Shown piece by piece: positions 55,641 through 64,000 of a stretch of DNA of 64,000 nt. Below the pieces are notes generated by a model. The model was not told the DNA's origin and made no database searches. It saw only the letters and a list, made by a program, of their open reading frames with translations. The stretch is from Ochotona curzoniae. Taxonomy: Eukaryota; Chordata; Mammalia; Lagomorpha; Ochotonidae. The DNA lies in NCBI RefSeq assembly GCF_017591425.1, contig NW_024465885.1, forward strand, positions 46,495,001 to 46,559,000, given 5' to 3'. The translations under genes were made by a program, and so were the position numbers. Every line of letters starts with the position of its first letter. Within the stretch, counting starts at the first letter, position 1.

Positions 55641-55885
55641 TGTTGGGCACCTGTGTTATAGGCAATGGCTTTGCCTGCAGGTACAGAACCCCCTCGCATA
55701 CCCCTCCTCCACTTCTGATCCAGTTTCCTACTGGTGCACCTGCTTGGATTCGTGCTGCCCACTTGGGAGACTGGATGGATTCCTGGCGTCTGGCTTTGGC
55801 TTGACCAGCCCTGGCTATTGACATTTGGGGAGTGAAGCAGAAGATAGGAGATCTGAGTTATCTGTTACTCTACCTTTCACATGAC
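55641..55885 (+). mobile_element. old CSINE
   Basis: 'CTTCTGATCCAGTTTCC', 'GACATTTGGGGAGTGAAGC', 'CTACCTTTCACATGAC'; the head is unclear. Confidence 0.6.
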
Positions 55886-56092
55886 TAATTTTAAAAATCC
55901 ATTTCAGAGATACAGATGTCTTTAAAATGTCTTGAAAGTGGTTGTATAAAGCTATAGCTAATATAGTACCAATGGAAATTTCTATAATTCCGTCCTCATG
56001 CATGGTCCCGGAGTTTGCCTTTAAGCTTTTAGTGATATCTCCTGTTTTAAAACAATAACTGCTTCCTTTTCTCTGACTTACTTGGCGTATAG

Positions 56093-56196
56093 GGGCCACT
56101 TAGAAGATGTGTATGATATTTGCTGGGCAACGGATGGGAACCTGATGGCTTCGGCATCCGTGGACAACACGGCCATCATCTGGGATGTCAACAAAG
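56093..56196 (+). CDS. CHAF1B: CHAF1B exon 5 (residues 126-161), WD repeat 3
   Basis: The acceptor is GGCGTATAG and the donor AAAG|GTGATT, phase 1 out. It encodes [34 protein letters not shown]. This is a complete WD repeat with the GH and WD dipeptides visible. Confidence 0.97.
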
Positions 56197-57364
56197 GTGA
56201 TTGACTCACTTCTATGGTTTTCAGTGGGACTACTCTGAATGTTGTTAAAAATAGCTGCTTCAATTTTGAAAGCAGCATGGCAGATATCTTTAGTGATCCA
56301 AGTTAGATACGTGTTGGCTCAGCAAAATAGAAATTTGTCCTCCAAGCCTTAGATCCATCCCAGGACTCAGGGCCCAAGCTGGAACATAGAAGGCTCGAGT
56401 TACCAGTGGATGCAGACGTGCAGGGGCAAGCCTGGAGCACAGGACAGTGAGTAAGTCACTTGGCAGTAGGGTGTTGGGTGGTAGTTGAGGGGCAGGTGGA
56501 ATCAGGTTTTCATTGACTGCAAGAACATTCCACCTGTTGTTTCGGTTTGGGGCGAGGGCAGGTGCCTGAGCATTGAGATGGAGTCAGCATTGTGGTGAAC
56601 TGCTGGAACTCATGGTGGCTCATGGCTGCTCGTGTCCCCTGCTGACCTCCATGACACTCCCTATTCCTGCCAAACGGCTTCCCATGCTCTTTGTGACCGG
56701 TGGGCTGCCTACCCTCCCTGCACTCAGGTGCTGGCTTGTAGTTCAGGAAGTGTACTTGGTATTCATGCTGCTGGTTTTCATTCAGCAGTCCATGTAACAC
56801 CCCGCCCCCTAAAAATATCTGTTCTGTTCCATTCTACACCATCCAGCCAGACCGTCTGCTGTACTATCTCATCTTCTGGTTAGCCCCCAGTATTCCCGCA
56901 CAGCGCAAGGCCAGTGCCAGTCTTATTCAGAATCCCAAGCCTGCTTTATCGTGGATAATTTCAGGTCCCTGTGGGCAGTCCGTCCAGCATGCCCTCAAGT
57001 CAGTCATATTGACCTCAGACCTTTCTAATACAATGGAATGCAGTGTTGGAAAGAGCAGGAATGAAGTGGCTGCATTGTGGTGGGAAAGTGAGATCAATCC
57101 AGACACAGATGCAGTGACAGGTGCCATGAGGGCTGTTGGGGATGCTACTGTGAGCCTGTGATGTTGCAGCAGAGCTCAGACTGAAGTGAGGGAGAAGCCG
57201 AGTACGTTATTCAACGGAAGAGCAACTGGAGGCTGTGGAGTTGCTGCCTGGCACGTCACAGGAGCAGAAGGAGGATGAGTAAACCAGGGAGGATGGGAGC
57301 GACTGGAGTTGGAGAGGAGGGGGCAGGTCGTGCCCCTTGGAAAGGATTGCTGCAGGGTTTTCTT
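56197..57364 (+). other. CHAF1B intron 5, left part
   Basis: No CSINE signature. It contains the segment 56844-56890 that recurs at 57950-58353. Confidence 0.6.
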
Positions 57365-57369
57365 TACGA

Positions 57370-57560
57370 TTTCTTTTATTTATTGGAAAGGCAGATTAAC
57401 AGAGGGAGAGTCAGATCTTCATCTGCCGGTTCACGCCCTCAATGGCTGCAAAGGTCAAGGCTGGTCCAGGATGCAGGCAGGAGCCCCAGTACTTGAGCCA
57501 TCCTCCACTGCTTTTCCAGGCACATTATCAGGGAGCTCAGTTGCTTCTCACTGCTCCAAA
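57370..57560 (-). mobile_element. CSINE fragment
   Basis: 'TCTTTTATTTATTGGAAAGGC', 'AGATCTTCATCTGCCGGTTCAC', 'GGCACATTATCAGGGAGC'. Confidence 0.75.
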
Positions 57561-57599
57561 TACACCAGGCTCAGCTGTCTTGTTTTGTTTGTTTGTTTG

Positions 57600-57925
57600 T
57601 TTGTTTTGTTTATTTTTATTTGAAAGGCAGATTTACAGAGCCTGGTGAGACAGAGGGAGACATGTTCCTTCCACTGGTTCATTCCGCAAATGGCTGCAAC
57701 AGCTGGAGCTGGGCCAGCCCAAAGCCAAGAGCCCAAAGGTTCTTCCGGGTTTCCCATGTGGTTGCAGGGGCCCAGTTACTTGGGCCATCCTCTGCTTCTT
57801 TCCCAGGTATAACCATCAGGGAGCTGGATTGGAAGTGGAGTAGCTGGGACACGAGCTGGTCCCCATATGACATGCTGGTATATCAGAGAGAGGCCCAACT
57901 CCCTACACCACCATGCCAGCCCCTG
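57600..57925 (-). mobile_element. CSINE
   Basis: 'TTTATTTTTATTTGAAAGGC' tail side (preceded by (GTTT)n), body, 'ACCACCATGCCAGCCCC' head. Confidence 0.87.
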
Positions 57926-57980
57926 AGCTGTCTGTGTACCCAGGGTACACAGCCAGACCATCTTCTGTACTATCTCATCT

Positions 57981-58315
57981 TTTTTTTTTTAAAGATTTAT
58001 TTTTATTATTTTTTCATTGGAAAGGCAGATATACAGAGAGGAGAGACAGAGAGGAAGATCTTCCGTCCGATGATTCACTCCCCAGGTGAGCGCAACGGGC
58101 CGATACTATGCCGATCCGAAGCCAGGAGCCTCTTCCGGGTCTCCCACGTGGGTGCAGGTTCCTGAAGCTTTGGGCCGTCCTCGACTGCTCTCCCAGGCCA
58201 CAGGCAGGGAGCTGGAAGGGAAGCGGGGCTGCCGGGATTAGAACTGGCGCCCATATGGGATCCCGGGCGTGCAAGGCGAGGACCTTTAACCACTTGCACC
58301 ACCGTGCCGGGCCCC
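57981..58315 (-). mobile_element. young CSINE with 13-bp target-site duplication
   Basis: 'TTTTTTAAAGATTTATTTTTATT' tail side, near-consensus body, 'CACCGTGCCGGGCCCC' head. TACTATCTCATCT occurs at 57968-57980 and 58316-58328. Confidence 0.94.
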
Positions 58316-58664
58316 TACTATCTCATCTTATCCTCTTTCTGGTTAGCCCCCAGAGGGCTTGATTTCATCATCCTGGGCTCCTTTGACATTGGACGAGAAG
58401 TGAACAAACAGGCTTTCCTTCTAGATATACATTCGAAAAGCTGATGGTATGTGAAGTGAATGAGCCAAGTGGAGTCGTTTTGGCACTGGAAGGCACTTGA
58501 GGGCAACTGGTTCTCTAGGGTGTCCTGCTCTTCTGTTCCCTTACCTTCCTTTGTTCTGTCACACTGGGAGAGCTGAACTGTGGTCTTCTGGTGCTCATTG
58601 CTACCTCCTCTAATCTGTACTGTATTACAGTCATGTATTGCTTAACAGTGGGGTACCTTCTTAA

Positions 58665-58987
58665 AGAAATAAAAAGGATTTATTTTTATTGGAAAGGTAA
58701 ATTTATAGAGAGAAGGAGCGACAGAGATAAAGATCTTCCATCCTCTGTTTCACCCCGCAAAATGGTCACAACAACCAGAGCTGAGCTGATCCGAAGCCAG
58801 GAGCTTCGGAGTCTCCCATGTGGGCACAGGGTCCTAAGGCTTTGGGCTGTCCTCCACTGCTTTCTCAGTCCATAATCAGGGAGCTATATGGGAAATGGAG
58901 CAGTCGGGAGATGAACAGGTACCCATATGGGATCTTGGCGCGTGCAAGGCGATGATTTAGCCACTGATCTATCCCGCTGGGTCCTGG
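58665..58987 (-). mobile_element. full-length CSINE
   Basis: 'AAAGGATTTATTTTTATTGG' tail side, body, 'CTATCCCGCTGGGTCC' head. Confidence 0.9.
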
Positions 58988-59453
58988 GGGTACCTTGCAA
59001 AGTGCATTCTAGAATATCTGGTCTCTGTGTGAGTGTGGTGGTATGGTGGTGTGCTCGTTACTCTGACTGGGACAGCATCAGTGTTACCACACAGGCAGTC
59101 TTACCTTACAAGACAGCATGCACAGGTGGTCCATTGCTGGATGGCAGTCTCCTGCTGATGGGGCCTCCCTCGATTCTTGTGGGGGACTGGCTACAGCTGT
59201 CTCTGTCCCCAGAGCCTCACCTGGTGTTTGGTCCCGAGTCTCTGGCCACCAACTGCCTAATAATGTGATGACAGAAAGGGAATCAGATTCCTATGCATGC
59301 ATTTCAAATTTTTAGTTACCAGAATTCGCCTTTTAATTCCACTTTTCCATAAACTTTAAAATACCCTTGTATTTAAGTCGTTGATGCATTTTTTGCTTTT
59401 GAGGAGATTTGGGATAACACTGTTCTGTGCTTTTTTGTTTATTTTTTTTATAG
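58988..59453 (+). other. CHAF1B intron 5, right part
   Basis: Unique intron ending in a T-rich tract and TTATAG. Confidence 0.6.
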
Positions 59454-59550
59454 GACAAAAGATGTCAATTTTCAATGAACACAAAAGTTACGTGCAAGGA
59501 GTGACGTGGGATCCTTTGGGCCAGTATGTTGCCACCCTGAGCTGCGACAG
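59454..59550 (+). CDS. CHAF1B: CHAF1B exon 6 (residues 161-193), WD repeat 4
   Basis: The acceptor is TTTTATAG and the donor ACAG|GTAGGC, phase 2 out. It encodes [33 protein letters not shown], the inner strands of another WD blade ([19 protein letters not shown]). Confidence 0.97.
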
Positions 59551-59867
59551 GTAGGCTCCGACTACAGGCCGCCTTTGGACATATGGGAAGCTTTCTGCAG
59601 AGGTATTATTATTTTTTTTGCATCACAACTTGGTTAAAATAAGCCATAATCCAGCTTTGATTCTCTTGTTCGTTTTCTTATTTTAATGTCTTATGACATT
59701 GTGAGAAATTGGAAACTAGGGCAAGTGTCTTACATAAAGTTAGCATTTAGTAAATCTTTATAAATGAATGAATGGATGGGGAAGATGCTTTGCAGCCTTA
59801 AATAAGCTTTGAATTACATTTGGTGTGATGAGGGACTTAGAAATGTTTCCTAAATAGGATTTAAAGA

Positions 59868-60160
59868 GAAAAGGTAGTGGAGGGGCTGGAGTGTTTATCT
59901 TCTACTTGCTGGTTTACTGCCCTCATGGCCACGGAAGCAGGCAGGCTGAGCCTGGCCAAAGCCAGGAGCCAGAAGCTTCATCTGGGTCTTTCACTTTGCT
60001 GACAGACGCCCAAAGACTTGGGCCATCTTCCACTGCTTTGCCCAGGTCGTTAGCAGGGAGCTAGATTGAAGTGGAGCAGCTGGGACTCGAACTGGTACCC
60101 ATATGTAAATGCATGACATCACAGGCAGTGCCTTTACCTGCCATTCCACAGTACTAGCCC
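59868..60160 (-). mobile_element. old CSINE
   Basis: 'GGCTGGAGTGTTTATCTTC', 'AAGCCAGGAGCCAGAAGC', 'CATTCCACAGTACTAGCCCC'. Confidence 0.75.
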
Positions 60161-60700
60161 CTTCTCTTTCTTTTTCATGATCGCTTGATATATTGATTTT
60201 AATGACTTCATTTAAACTGATATAAAATGAAATATTTTGCCTTTTCTGAAAAGGTGTCATGTTCCCACATTCACTGGTATAATTTCATTTAATTGTACCC
60301 TTGGGAACAGGAATTAAAAAATGTCACAGGTCGGGTACATTACTTAACAGTCTAATGCTTTTGAGTATTTACTCATCTACTTCTAACTAAAATCAATCTA
60401 TTTTAATCAATCAAATTTAAATCAATCCTGGACTAAAACTTTAATTAATTGTTTGGCTGAATTGTAGTGGGAGCCAAGATGGGCCTAGAGTGAGAGCAAT
60501 ATGGAGCAGTTAGTATTTGTTTTCCGTGGAACCTGCTTGGCTTCTGAATGGCATTTGTTTTCTGGGGCATGCGGTTCATTCAGACCATCAGGAGACAGTT
60601 TGAGGCTTTTCATCAGCAAAGCCACCTACTGGTGCTGTCTTACCTTACAAATCCTGAGAGCAAGACTCGAACACAAGATAAACCTTACTGCAGTTGTCCA
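60161..60700 (+). other. CHAF1B intron 6, middle
   Basis: AT-rich unique intron leading into the 50-bp VNTR. Confidence 0.6.
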
Positions 60701-60702
60701 CG

Positions 60703-61002
60703 TCGCCTCCTGGGCCACACGTCCACCACCTGAACACAGGCAGGCCCAGCTTGAGCCTCCTGGGCCACACATCCACCACCTGAACACAGGCAGGCCCAGC
60801 CTGAGCCTCCTGGGCCACACGTCCACCACCTGAACACAGGCAGGCCCAGCCTGAGCCTCCTGGGCCACACGTCCACCACCTGAACACAGGCAGGCCCAGC
60901 CTGAGCCTCCTGGGCCACACGTCCACCACCTGAACACAGGCAGGCCCAGCCTGAGCCTCCTGGGCCACACGTCCACCACCTGAACACAGGCAGGCCCAGC
61001 CT
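60703..61002. repeat. 50-bp VNTR, 6 copies
   Basis: The unit GCCTCCTGGGCCACACGTCC...CAGGCAGGCCCAGCCTGA repeats at exactly 50 bases. GTCCACCACC lies at 60721, 60821, 60871, 60921 and 60971, and ATCCACCACC at 60771. Copies differ at one or two positions, implying recent expansion. Confidence 0.98.
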
Positions 61003-61247
61003 GTGTTTCACTTGAGGAACTGAGACAGTGAAAGGGCAGTGAAATTAGGGATGATGGGTTTTCCCTGTGAGGTTAGGTCATGAACATTGGCTTCTGGCAC
61101 AGCTCCTTGGCCGAGTCTGAGCGGCCTTGTTGACGAGTTCTGTACAGACTGCACTTGTATAGGTGGTCTTCCATTCGGGCAACCAGTTGTTTCTGTGTGA
61201 GATAGCTTGTTTTCTGGGAGAAGTCACTCACGTGCCTTCCTTTTCAG

Positions 61248-61332
61248 GGTCTTGCGGGTGTATAGCACACAGAAGAAGCGGGTAGCTTTTAACGTTTCGA
61301 AGATGCTGTCTGGCATAGGAGCCGAAGGAGAG
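61248..61332 (+). CDS. CHAF1B: CHAF1B exon 7 (residues 193-221), last exon in window
   Basis: The acceptor is CCTTTTCAG and the donor GAG|GTATAC, phase 0 out. It encodes [28 protein letters not shown], ending WD repeat 4 and entering the loop. The following exon (ARSYRMFHDDSM in human) was not found before the window ends. Confidence 0.96.
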
Positions 61333-61349
61333 GTATACATCTTTTATTC

Positions 61350-61662
61350 TTTTTTTTAAGATTTTTTTTTATATGGAAAGACAGATTTACAGAGATAAGG
61401 AGAGACAGAGAAAGATTTTCCATGTGCTGGTTCACTCTACAAATGACTGCACCAATTAGAGCTGAGCTGATCTGAAGTCAGGAACCAAGAGCTCCCTCCT
61501 GGTCTGCCATGAGGGTCCAGGGTCCCAAGGACTTGGGCCATCCTCTACCTCTTTCCCAGGCTGCATGCAGAGCTGGATGGGAAGTGGAGCAGCTAGGACC
61601 CAAGTTGGTACTCATGTAGGATGCTGGTGTTTGAAGCCAGTTGAGCCACTGTGCCAGGCCTT
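61350..61662 (-). mobile_element. CSINE
   Basis: 'TTTTTTTAAGATTTTTTTTTATATGG' tail side, body, 'CCACTGTGCCAGGCC' head; it begins 18 bases after exon 7. Confidence 0.9.
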
Positions 61663-61689
61663 CTATAAATCCTTTGACCTTCCCTTTCA

Positions 61690-61990
61690 GTCTTTATTTT
61701 AAAGCAATTATTTATAACAAAGATGGAGTGACAGAGAGGGAAGAAAGGCAGACAGGGATCTTCCGTCTGCCCTTTACTCCCCAAATGCTTTTAATAGCCT
61801 GGGCTGGGCCAGAACAAAGCCAAGGATCCAGGACTCCCGGTTGGCTGCTGGGAACTCAAGTACTTAGGTCCTCATTGGCCGCCTCCCAGGCACATTAGCA
61901 GGAAGCTGGATAGGAAATGTGGAGTGGCCAGGACTTGAACCAGGTATGCCAGGCTGAGGCCTGACCTGCTGTGCCACAGTGCCTGCCCCT
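61690..61990 (-). mobile_element. old CSINE
   Basis: 'TTTATTTTAAAGCAATTATTTAT' tail side, body, 'GTGCCACAGTGCCTGCCCC' head. Confidence 0.8.
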
Positions 61991-62759
61991 TAGGCAGTTG
62001 TGCTGTGCTTACACACCCTGGCAGCTGTGGCTCTGACCTCAAGGATCCAGCACCTGAACTATAAGCAAGTTTCCTTTCTTTCTTTGTCATTTGCTTATAC
62101 ATTTGAAATTTCTTGTTAGTTTTAGGTGATGTTAACACAGTTGATCAGAGTGGGATGGAACAGTGCGTGTGATCATTGTTTCCGTAATGTTTCTCCTTGT
62201 TTTTTTGGGGAGGGGCGGGGAGGAAGGCTGTGGAGAAACTTGAGTCGGTCATGTAAATTGCACTCCATTTGCAACACTTTTACTAGTCCAGCAGCAGTTA
62301 CAATGCACAAGAACACAGAAGCTGGTGTTTATGGTTTTTTTTGGTAACACTACTTTCTTGGAAACTTGTCTGACTTGGAATGTGAGGTACAGTCTTGCAC
62401 CTTGATCGGGGGTGCGGGTGCACTGATGAGCAGCGCTTTATCACGTGGTCCTGTTCGTCCTGTTCACTGTAGCCAAGTGCCTGGTGGCAGGGGCTTGGCA
62501 AGGATCGAGGTGTGGTGACAGGCAGGCTTCGTCATGAGCCTGGTGCCTTTGGGTAGGTCTGTTCTGTCTGGAGCCACCTTGGTTTATGCATTTCCCAGCG
62601 GGTCTGTGAGCAGCATGCTGTCATCTGGATATTAGTTTGGGTGCCCCCAAAGGCTTTGGTGTCTGAAGCTTTATGTTAATGGCAGCAACAGGTCAAAAAA
62701 ATAAGCTAAAATTGTACTCCCAAGGAATGTGTCTTTCCTGTTGTAAGTCAACAAGTTCA
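61991..62759 (+). other. CHAF1B intron 7, unassigned stretch
   Basis: No CSINE signature and no coding support. It may belong to the same insertion as the adjoining retrocopy. Confidence 0.5.
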
Positions 62760-62775
62760 TTTTATTATTATTATT

Positions 62776-63757
62776 ATTATTAACAAGTTTATTGTAGGGG
62801 CCCCTGGAAAGGGCAGTGTGTTGCGGCTCCTGGGCGGAGGTTAGACGGGCAGACCTTCTGTGTCCTCCTGCTGCGTCTGCCATTCAGCTGCTGCCGCTCT
62901 GCTGCCTGCCGCATGTATGTACTGGCCAGGCTCTCGTAGTCCCTCTCCGAAAGCATCTAGTCCTTTGGCAGTCCTGGATGGCCGGGGCCCGCAGCGCCCT
63001 GGGCTGTCCCTCCAGCCAGGAGATCTTCAGTGGGTTATCAACCAGGCCCACTTCATTCTGCACAGCCAGCTCTGCGGTGTTGGCAGTCACAAACTCTACC
63101 ACTGTCGTGCCTGGCCTTTTACTGGAAAGCACCAGGTGGAGAGGTCACTACACTTTTGGATAAGCTGCAGGAGGACGTCTGGAGTAGCCGCCATGGGACC
63201 CCTCGTCCTTCTTGCACTCCCATTTCAGCATTAATTTGGGGATTGCTTGGGCTTCAGCATCTTCGGGCTCTCTTCTGAGCCTCTACTCCTGCTCCCGGAT
63301 AGGCCTCTGCTCCTGGATCGGCCTCTGCTCCCGGATCGGCCTCTGCTGCTCCTGTAGCAGTGGGAGCCTTCCTCCCCAAGGTGTTCAGTCTCTTGCTTGA
63401 GCATCCTGGCGCTGCAGCTCTTGGCCTCCTTTTCCTGTACCTGCTGCTCCCGCGCCTCTAGGTCAAGCTTCATTTTCTTCCTTTTCTCATCAAGCTTCTG
63501 GGTCCCCTCGGCTGCCTGCTTCCTGGCTGTCGGGATCTTGTCATATACGATCCGGGCTGCACCATCAGTCAGTACTTTCCAGGCCGGGAGAACTGGTAGA
63601 AGAGTTGGGCTGCTTCAGAATTGTCAGGATTTCTGTCTGGGTGACAGGAGAAAGCCTTCTCCGGTAGGCCTTCTTCACCTCTTTGTCGGTAGCCTTCTCT
63701 TCAATGCCTAGTCATGCATACACATCCATCTGTAACAGCTGCTTGCTGACCGCCACG
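62776..63757 (-). pseudogene. DNAJC17: processed pseudogene of DNAJC17
   Basis: DNAJC17 is a J-domain splicing-associated co-chaperone with an RRM. On the minus strand this intronless copy starts at 63756, where the initiator reads GTG (GTGGCGGTCAGC). It shows QLLQMDVYA, a TGA stop (63712-63714), [31 protein letters not shown] with the HPD motif kept, then the basic coil ([17 protein letters not shown]). It ends with the RRM end ([22 protein letters not shown]) and [10 protein letters not shown]. Frameshifts separate these blocks. The copy ends at AATAAA (about 62790 on the minus strand) followed by an A-rich AATAATAAT run. It is not expected to encode protein. Confidence 0.92.
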
Positions 63758-64000
63758 GTTCCAGCCCAAACTTGACTTGACGAGTGCCTTTTTAAAAAAC
63801 ACTGCTGTCCTTGCCTACTCCTTCTGTGGAGTTCTCCATTGGTCGCACTTTCTGTCTGCTTTAAAGTCTCTATTCATGGGCGAATTTGGTGTGTCGAGCC
63901 AGAAATCTACGTGGACTGCTGACTGATGGTCAGTAACTGAACTATAAGCAGGCTTTCTTTTGGACAGTCAAGGCTCAGTCACTCTGGCTGGTGGGCTTTG
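63758..64000. other. right edge, intron of CHAF1B
   Basis: Unassigned; it contains the 14-bp repeat CTGAACTATAAGCA (63937-63950) also found at 62054-62067. Confidence 0.5.

Noticed and set aside
60626..61011. Three overlapping minus-strand ORFs with repeated GPGG/WACLCSGG peptides
   Set aside because: These are the three phases of the 50-bp VNTR, not a protein gene.
61333..64000. CHAF1B exon 8
   Set aside because: I searched for an acceptor followed by sequence encoding the human-like ARSYRMFHDD continuation and found none; the exon must lie beyond the window.

Overview
The window is mammalian nuclear DNA, almost certainly from a lagomorph and most likely a pika (Ochotona). It is packed with about 65 tRNA-derived CSINEs (C-repeats), a family confined to lagomorphs. 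Their consensus here (GGGCCCGGCGCGGTGGC... head, 'GGATCCCATATGGG' and 'GGTTCTAATCCCGGC' internal boxes, AATAAATAAATC tail) fits pika better than my recollection of rabbit. The species call is inference; the genes are direct readings.

Two protein-coding genes lie head to tail on the + strand. MORC3 covers roughly 1-38.9 kb. Exon 1 is upstream of the window, but all 16 remaining coding exons were placed (3589-37695). They splice in one continuous frame of 926 codons plus stop. Adding the 13 residues of human exon 1 gives 939 residues, equal to human MORC3. CHAF1B (CAF-1 p60) starts at a CpG island near 46.9-47.6 kb. It has a noncoding first exon and six coding exons in the window (48268-61332, residues 1-221) and runs off the right edge in an intron. 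The human 21q22 order MORC3-CHAF1B is therefore conserved. MORC3 is a nuclear-body GHKL ATPase with a histone-reading CW finger. CHAF1B is part of the replication-coupled H3-H4 chaperone. They share chromatin biology but show no sign of co-regulation here.

Layout: 1-2930 is a 23-bp minisatellite with a 1119-bp higher-order period, inside MORC3 intron 1. 3.6-37.7 kb is MORC3, with two introns carrying U12-type (minor spliceosome) signals, one of them AT-AC. A 3.25-kb retroposon with a 16-bp target duplication lies at 22.3-25.6 kb in intron 10. It has a 5' duplication, a degenerate tandem-repeat body and an A-rich tail. 37.7-38.9 kb is the MORC3 3' UTR. 39-46.9 kb is intergenic, with SINEs and unassigned sequence. 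46.9-47.6 kb is the CHAF1B promoter. 48-61.3 kb is CHAF1B, with an ORF1-bearing, ORF2-deleted L1 (50.7-53.5 kb) and a 50-bp VNTR (60.7-61.0 kb). 62.8-63.8 kb is a minus-strand processed pseudogene of DNAJC17.

There are no bacterial-type operons, CRISPR arrays or phage. The least explained items are the composite retroposon, the E-box-rich minisatellite, the ORF1-only L1 and the pair of U12 introns.
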